Shown here one piece after another: positions 49,738-63,845 of a DNA stretch of 64,000 nucleotides; position 1 is the stretch's first letter, and the number at the start of each line of letters is the position of its first letter. The translations under genes were made by a program, and so were the position numbers. This DNA comes from Climacium dendroides (taxonomy: Eukaryota > Streptophyta > Bryopsida > Hypnales > Climaciaceae), in NCBI GenBank assembly GCA_950106755.1, contig CATNNA010000005.1:868001-932000 (forward strand), read 5' to 3'. The notes below the pieces were generated by a model. That model was not told the DNA's origin. It ran no database searches and saw only the letters and a list, made by a program, of their open reading frames with translations.

Positions 49738-52700
49738 TTTATTGGTTTGGGTTTTATTAAATACAGCATGATTTCTAGAGTATTTGTTTTGAAATCCATT
49801 TCAAATGTCATAGAGAGTGTAGGAAAGCAATAGGCTGGGTTGTCTTAAAATTAAGTTTTTCCATGAATTCTAATTATTTTGAACAATTGCAACTTGTGTG
49901 TTATGTTTCTGGACATGCTTGCACGTCAAACCGATATAGTTTATTGGTTTGGGTTTTATTAAATACAGCATGATTTCTAGAGTATTTGTTTTGAAATCCA
50001 TTTCAAATGTCATAGAGAGTGTAGGAAAGCAATAGGCTGGGTTGTCTTAAAATTAAGTTTTTCCATGAATTCTAATTATTTTGATCAATTGCAACTTGTG
50101 TGTTACGTTTTTGGACATGCTTGCACGTCAAACCGATATAGTTTATTGGTTTGGGTTTTATTAAATACAGCATGATTTCTAGAGTTTTTGTTTTGAAATC
50201 CATTTCAAATGACGAAGACAGTGGACGAAAGCAATAGGCTGGTTTGTCTTAAAATTAAGTTTTTCCATGAATTCTAATTATTTTGAGCAATTGCAACTTG
50301 TGTGTTACGTTTCTGGACATGCTTGCACGTCAAACCGATATAGTTTATTGGTTTGGGTTTTATTAAATACAGCATGATTTCTAGAGTATTTGTTTTGAAA
50401 TCCATTTCAAGTGAAGAAGACAGTGTACGAAAGCAATAGGCTGCGTTGTCTTAAACTTAAGTTTTTCCATGAATCCTAATTATTTTGAACAATTGCAACT
50501 TGTGTGTTATGTTTTTGGACATGCTTGCACGTCAAACCGATATAATTTATTGGTTTGGGTTTTATTAAATACAGCATGATTTCTAGAGTATTTGTTTTGA
50601 AATCCATTTCAAATGTCAAAGACAGTGTAGGAAAGCAATAATCTGGTTTGTCTTAAAATTAAGTTTTTCCATGAATCCTAATTATTTTGAACAATTGCAA
50701 CTTGTGTGTTACGTTTTTGGACATGCTTGCACGTCAACCCAATATAATTTATTGGTTTGGGTTTTATTAAATACAGCATGATTTCTAGAGTATTTGTTTT
50801 GAAATCCATTTCAAATGACGAAGACAGTGGACGAAAGCAATAGGCTGGTTTGTCTTAAAATTAAGTTTTTCCATGAATTCTAATTATTTTGAGCAATTGC
50901 AACTTTTGTGTTACGTTTCTGGACATGCTTGCACGTCAAACCGATATAGTTTATTGGTTTGGGTTTTATTAAATACAGCATGATTTCTAGAGTATTTGTT
51001 TTGAAATCCATTTCAAGTGAAGAAGACAGTGTACGAAAGCAATAGGCTGGTTTGTCTTAAAATTAAGTTTTTCCATGAATTCTAATTATTTTGATGAATT
51101 GCAACTTGTGTGTTATGTTTTTGGACATGCTTGCACGTCAAACCGATATAATTTATTGGTTTCGGTTTTATTAAATACAGCATGATTTCTAGAGTATTTG
51201 TTTTGAAATCCATTTCAAATGTCATAGACAGTGTAGGAAAGCAATAGGCTGGTTTGTCTTAAAATTAAGTTTTTCCATGAATCCTAATTATTTTGAACAA
51301 TTGCAACTTGTGTGTTATGTTTTTGGACATGCTTGCACGTCAAACCGATATAATTTATTGGTTTCGGTTTTATTAAATACAGCATGATTTCTAGAGTATT
51401 TGTTTTGAAATCCATTTCAAATGTCATAGAGAGTGTAGGAAAGCAATAGGCTGGGTTGTCTTAAAATTAAGTTTTTCCATGAATTCTAATTATTTTGATC
51501 AATTGCAATTTGTGTGTTATGTTTTTGGACATGCTTGCACGTCAAACCGATATAATTTATTGGTTTGGGTTTTATTAAATACAGCATGATTTCTAGAGTA
51601 TTTGTTTTGAAATCCATTTCAAATGTCATAGAGAGTGTAGGAAAGCAATAGGCTGGGTTGTTTTAAAATTAAGTTTTTCCATGAATTCTAATTATTTTGA
51701 TCAATTGCAATTTGTGTGTTATGTTTTTGGACATGCTTGCACGTCAAACCGATATAATTTATTGGTTTGGGTTTTATTAAATACAGCATGATTTCTAGAG
51801 TATTTGTTTTGAAATCCATTTCAAATGTCAAAGACAGTGTAGGAAAGCAATAGGCTGGGTTGTCTTAAAATTAAGTTTTTCCATGAATTCTAATTATTTT
51901 GATCAATTGCGACTTGTGTGTTACGTTTTTGGACATGCTTGCACGTCAAACCGATATAGTTTATTGGTTTGGGTTTTATTAAATACAGCATGATTTCTAG
52001 AGTATTTGTTTTGAAATCCATTTCAAATGTCATAGAGAGTGTAGGAAAGCAATAGGCTGGGTTGTCTTAAAATTAAGTTTTTCCATGAATTCTAATTATT
52101 TTGATCAATTGCAACTTGTGTGTTATGTTTTTGGACATGCTTGCACGTCAAACCGATATAATTTATTGGTTTGGTTCTATTAAATACAGCATGATTTCTA
52201 GAGTATTTGTTTTGAAATCCATTTCAAATGTCATAGACAGTGTAGGAAAGCAATAGGCTGGTTTGTCTTAAAATTAAGTTTTTCCATGAATCCTAATTAT
52301 TTTGAACAATTGCAACTTGTGTGTTATGTTTTTGGACATGCTTGCACGTCAAACCGATATAATTTATTGGTTTGGGTTTTATTAAATACAGCATGATTTC
52401 TAGAGTATTTGTTTTGAAATCCATTTCAAATGTCATAGAGAGTGTAGGAAAGCAATAGGCTGGGTTGTCTTAAAATTAAGTTTTTCCATGAATTCTAATT
52501 ATTTTGATCAATTGCAATTTGTGTGTTATGTTTTTGGACATGCTTGCACGTCAAACCGATATAATTTATTGGTTTGGGTTTTATTAAATACAGCATGATT
52601 TCTAGAGTATTTGTTTTGAAATCCATTTCAAATGTCATAGAGAGTGTAGGAAAGCAATAGGCTGGGTTGTCTTAAAATTAAGTTTTTCCATGAATTCTAA

Positions 52701-52980
52701 TTATTTTGATCAATTGCAATTTGTGTGTTATGTTTTTGGACATGCTTGCACGTCAAACCGATATAATTTATTGGTTTGGGTTTTATTAAATACAGCATGA
52801 TTTCTAGAGTATTTGTTTTGAAATCCATTTCAAATGTCATAGAGAGTGTAGGAAAGCAATAGGCTGGGTTGTCTTAAAATTAAGTTTTTCCATGAATGCT
52901 AATTATTTTGATCAATTGCAATTTGTGTGTTATGTTTTTGGACATGCTTGCACGTCAAACCGATATAATTTATTGGTTTG
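49738..52980. repeat. Mixed second-class monomers before the 8-mer HOR
   Basis: Monomers of the 'gtcatagagag', 'gacgaag', 'caagtgaagaag' and 'gcaataatctgg' types occur without a clear long period. Private changes include 'agagtttttg' near 50182, 'gagcaattgc' near 50286 and 50891, 'gatgaattgc' near 51092 and 'ggtttcggtttt' near 51161 and 51361. The 201-bp 'ggttctatt' monomer at 52174 starts a four-monomer lead-in (807 bp) that resembles a truncated 8-mer unit. Confidence 0.78.
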
Positions 52981-54595
52981 GTTCTATTAAATACAGCATG
53001 ATTTCTAGAGTATTTGTTTTGAAATCCATTTCAAATGTCATAGACAGTGTAGGAAAGCAATAGGCTGGTTTGTCTTAAAATTAAGTTTTTCCATGAATCC
53101 TAATTATTTTGAACAATTGCAACTTGTCTGTTATGTTTTTGGACATGCTTGCACGTCAAACCGATATAATTTATTGGTTTGGGTTTTATTAAATACAGCA
53201 TGATTTCTAGAGTATTTGTTTTGAAATCCATTTCAAATGTCATAGAGAGTGTAGGAAAGCAATAGGCTGGGTTGTCTTAAAATTAAGTTTTTCCATGAAT
53301 CCTAATTATTTTGATCAATTGCAATTTGTGTGTTATGTTTTTGGACATGCTTGCACGTCAAACCGATATAATTTATTGGTTTGGGTTTTATTAAATACAG
53401 CATGATTTCTAGAGTATTTGTTTTGAAATCCATTTCAAATGTCATAGAGAGTGTAGGAAAGCAATAGGCTGGGTTGTCTTAAAATTAAGTTTTTCCATGA
53501 ATTCTAATTATTTTGATCAATTGCAATTTGTGTGTTATGTTTTTGGACATGCTTGCACGTCAAACCGATGTAGTTTATTGGTTTGGGTTTTATTAAATAC
53601 AGCATGATTTCTAGAGTATTTGTTTTGAAATCCATTTCAAATGTCATAGAGAGTGTAGGAAAGCAATAGGCTGGGTTGTCTTAAAATTAAGTTTTTCCAT
53701 GAATCCTAATTATTTTGATCAATTGCAATTTGTGTGTTATGTTTTTGGACATGCTTGCACGTCAAACCGATATAATTTATTGGTTTGGGTTTTATTAAAT
53801 ACAGCATGATTTCTAGAGTATTTGTTTTGAAATCCATTTCAAATGTCATAGAGAGTGTAGGAAAGCAATAGGCTGGGTTGTCTTAAAATTAAGTTTTTCC
53901 ATGAATCCTAATTATTTTGATCAATTGCAATTTGTGTGTTATGTTTTTGGACATGCTTGCACGTCAAACCGATATAATTTATTGGTTTGGGTTTTATTAA
54001 ATACAGCATGATTTCTAGAGTATTTGTTTTGAAATCCATTTCAAATGTCATAGAGAGTGTAGGAAAGCAATAGGCTGGGTTGTCTTAAAATTAAGTTTTT
54101 CCATGAATTCTAATTATTTTGATCAATTGCAATTTGTGTGTTATGTTTTTGGACATGCTTGCACGTCAAACCGATGTAGTTTATTGGTTTGGGTTTTATT
54201 AAATACAGCATGATTTCTAGAGTATTTGTTTTGAAATCCATTTCAAATGTCATAGAGAGTGTAGGAAAGCAATAGGCTGGGTTGTCTTAAAATTAAGTTT
54301 TTCCATGAATTCTAATTATTTTGATCAATTGCAATTTGTGTGTTATGTTTTTGGACATGCTTGCACGTCAAACCGATATAATTTATTGGTTTGGGTTTTA
54401 TTAAATACAGCATGATTTCTAGAGTATTTGTTTTGAAATCCATTTCAAATGTCATAGAGAGTGTAGGAAAGCAATAGGCTGGGTTGTCTTAAAATTAAGT
54501 TTTTCCATGAATTCTAATTATTTTGATCAATTGCAATTTGTGTGTTATGTTTTTGGACATGCTTGCACGTCAAACCGATATAATTTATTGGTTTG
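52981..54595. repeat. 8-mer HOR (right), copy 1 (1,615 bp)
   Basis: The unit is phased on the 'gttctatt' 201-bp monomer (52981, 54596, 56211: two intervals of exactly 1,615 = 8 x 202 - 1). Order: 'gtcatagacag' with 'cttgtctgttatg', then seven 'gtcatagagag' monomers that alternate between 'gaatcc' and 'gaattc' and carry 'ccgatgtag' at two fixed places (near 53567 and 54173). Confidence 0.93.
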
Positions 54596-56210
54596 GTTCT
54601 ATTAAATACAGCATGATTTCTAGAGTATTTGTTTTGAAATCCATTTCAAATGTCATAGACAGTGTAGGAAAGCAATAGGCTGGTTTGTCTTAAAATTAAG
54701 TTTTTCCATGAATCCTAATTATTTTGAACAATTGCAACTTGTCTGTTATGTTTTTGGACATGCTTGCACGTCAAACCGATATAATTTATTGGTTTGGGTT
54801 TTATTAAATACAGCATGATTTCTAGAGTATTTGTTTTGAAATCCATTTCAAATGTCATAGAGAGTGTAGGAAAGCAATAGGCTGGGTTGTCTTAAAATTA
54901 AGTTTTTCCATGAATCCTAATTATTTTGATCAATTGCAATTTGTGTGTTATGTTTTTGGACATGCTTGCACGTCAAACCGATATAATTTATTGGTTTGGG
55001 TTTTATTAAATACAGCATGATTTCTAGAGTATTTGTTTTGAAATCCATTTCAAATGTCATAGAGAGTGTAGGAAAGCAATAGGCTGGGTTGTCTTAAAAT
55101 TAAGTTTTTCCATGAATTCTAATTATTTTGATCAATTGCAATTTGTGTGTTATGTTTTTGGACATGCTTGCACGTCAAACCGATGTAGTTTATTGGTTTG
55201 GGTTTTATTAAATACAGCATGATTTCTAGAGTATTTGTTTTGAAATCCATTTCAAATGTCATAGAGAGTGTAGGAAAGCAATAGGCTGGGTTGTCTTAAA
55301 ATTAAGTTTTTCCATGAATCCTAATTATTTTGATCAATTGCAATTTGTGTGTTATGTTTTTGGACATGCTTGCACGTCAAACCGATATAATTTATTGGTT
55401 TGGGTTTTATTAAATACAGCATGATTTCTAGAGTATTTGTTTTGAAATCCATTTCAAATGTCATAGAGAGTGTAGGAAAGCAATAGGCTGGGTTGTCTTA
55501 AAATTAAGTTTTTCCATGAATCCTAATTATTTTGATCAATTGCAATTTGTGTGTTATGTTTTTGGACATGCTTGCACGTCAAACCGATATAATTTATTGG
55601 TTTGGGTTTTATTAAATACAGCATGATTTCTAGAGTATTTGTTTTGAAATCCATTTCAAATGTCATAGAGAGTGTAGGAAAGCAATAGGCTGGGTTGTCT
55701 TAAAATTAAGTTTTTCCATGAATTCTAATTATTTTGATCAATTGCAATTTGTGTGTTATGTTTTTGGACATGCTTGCACGTCAAACCGATGTAGTTTATT
55801 GGTTTGGGTTTTATTAAATACAGCATGATTTCTAGAGTATTTGTTTTGAAATCCATTTCAAATGTCATAGAGAGTGTAGGAAAGCAATAGGCTGGGTTGT
55901 CTTAAAATTAAGTTTTTCCATGAATTCTAATTATTTTGATCAATTGCAATTTGTGTGTTATGTTTTTGGACATGCTTGCACGTCAAACCGATATAATTTA
56001 TTGGTTTGGGTTTTATTAAATACAGCATGATTTCTAGAGTATTTGTTTTGAAATCCATTTCAAATGTCATAGAGAGTGTAGGAAAGCAATAGGCTGGGTT
56101 GTCTTAAAATTAAGTTTTTCCATGAATTCTAATTATTTTGATCAATTGCAATTTGTGTGTTATGTTTTTGGACATGCTTGCACGTCAAACCGATATAATT
56201 TATTGGTTTG
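54596..56210. repeat. 8-mer HOR (right), copy 2 (1,615 bp)
   Basis: This copy has the same order as 52981-54595, with 'cttgtctgttatg' near 54738 and 'ccgatgtag' near 55182 and 55788. I see no difference in monomer type between the two copies. Confidence 0.93.
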
Positions 56211-57790
56211 GTTCTATTAAATACAGCATGATTTCTAGAGTATTTGTTTTGAAATCCATTTCAAATGTCATAGACAGTGTAGGAAAGCAATAGGCTGGTT
56301 TGTCTTAAAATTAAGTTTTTCCATGAATCCTAATTATTTTGAACAATTGCAACTTGTCTGTTATGTTTTTGGACATGCTTGCACGTCAAACCGATATAAT
56401 TTATTGGTTTGGGTTTTATTAAATACAGCATGATTTCTAGAGTATTTGTTTTGAAATCCATTTCAAATGTCATAGAGAGTGTAGGAAAGCAATAGGCTGG
56501 GTTGTCTTAAAATTAAGTTTTTCCATGAATCCTAATTATTTTGATCAATTGCAATTTGTGTGTTATGTTTTTGGACATGCTTGCACGTCAAACCGATATA
56601 ATTTATTGGTTTGGGTTTTATTAAATACAGCATGATTTCTAGAGTATTTGTTTTGAAATCCATTTCAAATGTCATAGAGAGTGTAGGAAAGCAATAGGCT
56701 GGGTTGTCTTAAAATTAAGTTTTTCCATGAATTCTAATTATTTTGATCAATTGCAATTTGTGTGTTATGTTTTTGGACATGCTTGCACGTCAAACCGATG
56801 TAGTTTATTGGTTTGGGTTTTATTAAATACAGCATGATTTCTAGAGTATTTGTTTTGAAATCCATTTCAAATGTCATAGAGAGTGTAGGAAAGCAATAGG
56901 CTGGGTTGTCTTAAAATTAAGTTTTTCCATGAATCCTAATTATTTTGATCAATTGCAATTTGTGTGTTATGTTTTTGGACATGCTTGCACGTCAAACCGA
57001 TATAATTTATTGGTTTGGGTTTTATTAAATACAGCATGATTTCTAGAGTATTTGTTTTGAAATCCATTTCAAATGTCATAGAGAGTGTAGGAAAGCAATA
57101 GGCTGGGTTGTCTTAAAATTAAGTTTTTCCATGAATCCTAATTATTTTGATCAATTGCAATTTGTGTGTTATGTTTTTGGACATGCTTGCACGTCAAACC
57201 GATATAATTTATTGGTTTGGGTTTTATTAAATACAGCATGATTTCTAGAGTATTTGTTTTGAAATCCATTTCAAATGTCATAGAGAGTGTAGGAAAGCAA
57301 TAGGCTGGGTTGTCTTAAAATTAAGTTTTTCCATGAATTCTAATTATTTTGATCAATTGCAATTTGTGTGTTATGTTTTTGGACATGCTTGCACGTCAAA
57401 CCGATGTAGTTTATTGGTTTGGGTTTTATTAAATACAGCATGATTTCTAGAGTATTTGTTTTGAAATCCATTTCAAATGTCATAGAGAGTGTAGGAAAGC
57501 AATAGGCTGGGTTGTCTTAAAATTAAGTTTTTCCATGAATCCTAATTATTTTGATCAATTGCAATTTGTGTGTTATGTTTTTGGACATGCTTGCACGTCA
57601 AACCGATATAATTTATTGGTTTGGGTTTTATTAAATACAGCATGATTTCTAGAGTATTTGTTTTGAAATCCATTTCAAATGTCATAGAGAGTGTAGGAAA
57701 GCAATAGGCTGGGTTGTCTTAAAATTAAGTTTTTCCATGAATTCTAATTATTTTGATCAATTGCAATTTGTGTGTTATGTTTTTGGACAT
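56211..57790. repeat. 8-mer HOR (right), copy 3 (last monomers diverging)
   Basis: The first six monomers match copies 1 and 2, including 'cttgtctgttatg' near 56353 and 'ccgatgtag' near 56797 and 57403. The seventh monomer has 'gaatcc' where the others have 'gaattc'. The eighth ends in 'ccgatgtag' (near 57807) instead of the expected 'ccgatataat' and 'ggttctatt' junction. The HOR breaks off there. Confidence 0.88.
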
Positions 57791-60700
57791 GCTTGCACGT
57801 CAAACCGATGTAGTTTATTGGTTTGGGTTTTATTAAATACAGCATGATTTCTAGAGTATTTGTTTTGAAATCCATTTCAAATGTCATAGACAGTGTAGGA
57901 AAGCAATAGGCTGGGTTGTCTTAAAATTAAGTTTTTCCATGAATTCTAATTATTTTGATCAATTGCAACTTGTGTGTTACGTTTTTGGACATGCTTGCAC
58001 GTCAAACCGATATAATTTATTGGTTTCGGTTTTATTAAATACAGCATGATTTCTAGAGTATTTGTTTTGAAATCCATTTCAAATGTCATAGAGAGTGTAG
58101 GAAAGCAATAGGCTGGGTTGTCTTAAAATTAAGTTTTTCCATGAATTCTAATTATTTTGATCAATTGCAATTTGTGTGTTATGTTTTTGGACATGCTTGC
58201 ACGTCAAACCGATATAGTTTATTGGTTTGGTTCTATTAAATACAACATGATTTCTAGTGTATTTGTTTTGGAATCCATTTCAAATGTCATAGACAGTGTA
58301 GGAAAGCAATAGGCTGGTTTGTCTTAAAATTAAGTTTTTCCATGAATTCTAATTATTTTGAACAATTGCAACTTGTGTGTTACGTTTTTGGACATGCTTG
58401 CACGTTAAACCGATATAGTTTATTGGTTTCGGTTTTATTAAATACAGCATGATTTCTAGAGTATTTGTTTTGAAATCCATTTCAAATGTCAAAGACAGTG
58501 TAGGAAAGCAATAGGCTGGTTTGTCTTAAAATTAAGTTTTTCCATGAATTCTAATTATTTTGAACAATTGCAACTTGTGTGTTATGTTTTTGGACATGCT
58601 TGTACGTCAAACCGATATAATTTATTGGTTTGGGTTTTATTAAATACAGCATGATTTCTAGAGTATTTGTTTTAAATTCCATTTCAAATGAAGAAGACAG
58701 TGGACGAAAGCAATAGGCTGGTTTGTCTTAAAATTAAGTTTTTCCATGAATTCTAATTATTTTGATCAATTGCAACTTGTGTGTTATGTTTTTGGACAGG
58801 CTTGCACGTCAAACCGATATAATTTATTGGTTTGGGTTTTATTAAATACAGCATGATTTCTAGAGTATTTGTTTTGAAATCCATTTCAAATGTCAAAGAC
58901 AGTGTAGGAAAGCAATAGGCTGGTTTGTCTTAAAATTAAGTTTTTCCATGAATCCTAATTATTTTGAACAATTGCCACTTGTGTGTTATGTTTTTGGACA
59001 TGCTTGCACGTCAACCCAATATAATTTATTGGTTTCGGTTTTATTAAATACAGCATGATTTCTAGAGTATTTGTTTTGAAATCCATTTCAAATGAAGAAG
59101 ACAGTGGACGAAAGTAATAGGCTGGTTTGTCTTAAAATTAAGTTTTTCCTTGAATCCTAATTATTTTGAACAATTGCAACTTGTGTGTTACGTTTTTGGA
59201 CATGCTTGCACGTCAAACCGATATTGTTTATTGGTTTGGGTTCTATTAAATACAACATGATTTCTAGAGTATTTGTTTTGAAATCCATTTCAAATGTCAA
59301 AAACAATGTATGAAAGCAATAGGATGGTTTGTCTTACAATTAAGTTTTTCCATGAATCCTAATTATTTTGAACAATTGCAACTTGTGTGTTACGTTTTTG
59401 GACATGCTTGCACGTCAAACCGATATAATTTATTGGTTTGGGTTTTATTAAATACAGCATGATTTCTAGAGTATTTGTTTTGAAATCCATTTCAAGTGAA
59501 GAAGACAGTGGACGAAAGCAATAGCCTGGGTTGTCTTAAAATTAAGTTTTTCCATGAATTCTAATTATTTTGATGAATTGCAACTTGTGTGTTATGTTTT
59601 TGGACATGCTTGCACGTCAAACCGATATAATTTATTGGTTTGGGTTTTATTAAATACAGCATGATTTCTAGAGTATTTGTTTTGAAATCCATTTCAAATG
59701 TCAAAGACAGTGTAGGAAAGCAATAGGCTGGGTTGTCTTAAAATTAAGTTTTTCCATGAATCCTAATTATTTTGATCAATTGCAACTTGTGTGTTACGTT
59801 TTTGGACATGCTTGCACGTCAAACCGATATAGTTTATTGGTTTGGGTTTTATTAAATACAGCATGATTTCTAGAGTATTTGTTTTGAAATCCATTTCAAA
59901 TGTCATAGAGAGTGTAGGAAAGCAATAGGCTGGGTTGTCTTAAAATTAAGTTTTTCCATGAATTCTAATTATTTTGATCAATTGCAACTTGTGTGTTATG
60001 TTTTTGGACATGCTTGCACGTCAAACCGATATAATTTATTGGTTTGGTTCTATTAAATACAGCATGATTTCTAGAGTATTTGTTTTGAAATCCATTTCAA
60101 ATGTCATAGACAGTGTAGGAAAGCAATAGGCTGGTTTGTCTTAAAATTAAGTTTTTCCATGAATCCTAATTATTTTGAACAATTGCAACTTGTGTGTTAT
60201 GTTTTTGGACATGCTTGCACGTCAAACCGATATAATTTATTGGTTTGGGTTTTATTAAATACAGCATGATTTCTAGAGTATTTGTTTTGAAATCCATTTC
60301 AAGTGAAGAAGACAGTGTACGAAAGCAATAGGCTGCGTTGTCTTAAAGTTAAGTTTTTCCATGAATTCTAATTATTTTGATGAATTGCAACTTGTGTGTT
60401 ATGTTTTTGGACATGCTTGCACGTCAAACCGATATTGTTTATTGGTTTGGGTTCTATTAAATACAACATGATTTCTAGAGTATTTGTTTTGAAATCCATT
60501 TCAAATGTCAAAAACAATGTATGAAAGCAATAGGATGGTTTGTCTTAAAGTTAAGTTTTTCCATGAATCCTAATTATTTTGAACAATTGCAACTTGTGTG
60601 TTACGTCTTTGGACATGCTATCACGTCAAACCGATATAATTTATTGGTTTGGGTTTTATTAAATACAGCATGATTTCTAGAGTATTTGTTTTGAAATCCA

Positions 60701-63700
60701 TTTCAAATGTCAAAGACTGTGTAGGAAAGCAATAGGCTGGTTTGTCTTAAAATTAAGTTTTTCCATGAATCCTAATTATTTTGAACAATTGCAACTTGTG
60801 TGTTATGTTTTTGGACATGCTTGCACGTCAAACCGATATAATTTATTGGTTTGGATTTTATTAAATATAGCATGATTTCTAGAGTATTTGTTTTGAAATC
60901 CATTTCAACTGTCAAAGACAGTGTAGGAAAGCAATAGGCTGGGTTGTCTTAAAATTAAGTTTTTCCATGAATTCTAATTATTTTGATGAATTGCAACTTG
61001 TGTGTTATGTTTTTGGACATGCTTGCACGTCAAACCGATATAATTTATTGGTTTGGATTTTATTAAATATAGCATGATTTCTAGAGTATTTGTTTTGAAA
61101 TCCATTTCAAATGTCAAAGACTGTGTAGGAAAGCAATAGGCTGGGTTGTCTTAAAATTAAGTTTTTCCATGAATTCTAATTATTTTGAACAATTGCAACT
61201 TGTGTGTTACGTCTTTGGACATGCTTGCACGTCAAACCGATATAATTTATTGGTTTTGGTTTTATTAAATACAGCATGATTTCTAGAGTATTTGTTTTGA
61301 AATCCATTTCAAATGTCAAAGACACTGTAGGAAAGCAATAGGCTGGGTTGTCTTAAAGTTAAGTTTTTCCATGAATCCTAATTATTTTGAACAATTGCAA
61401 CTTGTGTGTTACGTTTTTGGACATGCTATCACGTCAAACCGATATAATTTATTGGTTTTGGTTTTATTAAATACAGCATGATTTCTAGAGTATTTGTTTT
61501 GAAATCCATTTCAAATGAAAAAGACAGTGTAGGAAAGCAATAGGCTGGTTTGTCTTAAAATTAAGTTTTTCCATGAATCCTAATTATTTTGAACAATTGC
61601 AACTTGTGTGTTATGTTTTTGGACATGCTTGCACGTCAAATCGATATAATTTATTGGTTTGGATTTTATTAAATATAGCATGATTTCTAGAGTATTTGTT
61701 TTGAAATCCATTTCAAATGTCAAAGACAATGTATGAAAGCAATAGGATGGCTTGTCTGAAAATTAAGTTTTTCCATGAATCCTAATTATTTTGAACAATT
61801 GCAACTTGTGTGTTACGTTTTTGGACATTCTTGCACGTCAAACCGATATAATTTATTGGTTTGGGTTTTATTAAATACAGCATGATTTCTAGAGTATTTG
61901 TTTTGAAATCCATTTCAAGTGAAGAAGACAGTGTACGAAAGCAATAGGCTGCGTTGTCTTAAAGTTAAGTTTTTCCATGAATTCTAATTATTTTGATCAA
62001 TTGCAACTTGTGTGTTATGTTTTTGGACATGCTTGCACGTCAAACCGATATAATTTATTGGTTTGGTTCTATTAAATACAGCATGATTTCTAGAGTATTT
62101 GTTTTGAAATCCATTTCAAATGTCATAGACAGTGTAGGAAAGCAATAGGCTGGTTTGTCTTAAAATTAAGTTTTTCCATGAATCCTAATTATTTTGAACA
62201 ATTGCAACTTGTGTGTTATGTTTTTGGACATTCTTGCACGTCAAACCGATATAATTTATTGGTTTGGGTTTTATTAAATACAGCATGATTTCTAGAGTAT
62301 TTGTTTTGAAATCCATTTCAAGTGAAGAAGACAGTGTACGAAAGCAATAGGCTGCGTTGTCTTAAAGTTAAGTTTTTCCATGAATTCTAATTATTTTGAT
62401 CAATTGCAACTTGTGTGTTATGTTTTTGGACATGCTTGCACGTCAAACCGATATAATTTATTGGTTTGGGTTTTATTAAATACAGCATGATTTCTAGAGT
62501 ATTTGTTTTGAAATCCATTTCAAATGTCAAAGACAGTGTAGGAAAGCAATAGGCTGGTTTGTCTTAAAATTAAGTTTTTCCATGAATCCTAATTATTTTG
62601 AACAATTGCCACTTGTGTGTTATGTTTTTGGACATGCTTGCACGTCAAACCAATATAATTTATTGGTTTCGGTTTTATTAAATACAACATGATTTCTAGA
62701 GTATGTGTTTTGAAATCCATTTCAAATGTCAAAGACAGTGTAGGAAAGCAATAGGCTGGTTTGTCTTAAAATTAAGTTTTTCCATGAATCCTAATTATTT
62801 TGAACAATTGCAACTTGTGTGTTACGTTTTTGGACATGCTTGCACGTCAACCCAATATAATTTATTGGTTTGGGTTTTATTAAATACAGCATGATTTCTA
62901 GAGTATGTGTTTTGAAATCCATTTCAAATGAAAAAGACAGTGTAGGAAAGCAATAGGCTGGGTTGTCTTAAAGTTAAGTTTTTCCATGAATCCTCATTAT
63001 TTTGAAGAATTGCAACTTGTGTGTTACGTTTTTGGACATGCTATCACGTCAAACCGATATAATTTATTGGTTTGGGTTTTATTAAATACAGCATGATTTC
63101 TAGAGTATTTGTTTTGAAATCCATTTCAAATGTCAAAGACTGTGTAGGAAAGCAATAGGTTGGTTTGTCTTAAAATTAAGTTTTTCCATGAATCCTAATT
63201 ATTTTGAACAATTGCAACTTGTGTGTTATGTTTTTGGACATGCTTGCACGTCAAACCGATATAATTTATTGGTTTGGATTTTATTAAATATAGCATGATT
63301 TCTAGAGTATTTGTTTTGAAATCCATTTCAAATGTCAAAGACAATGTATGAAAGCAATAGGCTGGTTTGTCTTAAAATTAAGTTTTTCCATGAATCCTAA
63401 TTATTTTGAACAATTGCAACTTGTGTGTTACGTTTTTGGACATGCTTGCACGTCAAACCGATATAATTTATTGGTTTGGGTTTTATTAAATACAGCATGA
63501 TTTCTAGAGTATTTGTTTTGAAATCCATTTCAAGTGAAGAAGACAGTGTACGAAAGCAATAGGCTGCGTTGTCTTCAAGTTAAGTTTTTCCATGAATTCT
63601 AATTATTTTGAACAATTGCAACTTGTGTGTTATGTTTTTGGACATGCTATCACGTCAAACCGATATAATTTATTGGTTTTGGTTTTATTAAATACAGCAT

Positions 63701-63845
63701 GATTTCTAGAGTATTTGTTTTGAAATCCATTTCAAATGAAAAAGACAGTGTAGGAAAGCAATAGGCTGGTTTGTCTTAAAATTAAGTTTTTCCATGAATC
63801 CTAATTATTTTGAACAATTGCAACTTGTGTGTTATGTTTTTGGAC
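57791..63845. repeat. Diverged right-hand zone with private variants
   Basis: Monomers here show many variants rare or absent elsewhere: 'gacatgctatcacg' (near 60615, 61425, 63037, 63646), 'aaatatagcatg' (near 60864, 61065, 61673, 63285), 'acaatgtatgaaagc' with 'aggatgg' (near 59303, 60514, 61726), 'ctagtgtatttg' with 'ttggaatcc' (near 58255), 'tttaaattcc' (near 58671), 'gacaggcttgc' (near 58796) and 'gagtatgtgttttg' (near 62700 and 62903). A short 11-mer repeat is visible at an offset of 2,221 bp: about 61415-61779 matches about 63636-64000. This looks older and less homogenised than the HOR blocks. Confidence 0.8.

Noticed and set aside
62703..62894. Plus-strand open frame of 63 codons
   Set aside because: Its start codon is made by the private change 'gtatgtg' in one monomer, and the frame reads straight through satellite sequence. 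It has no resemblance to a gene that I can see.
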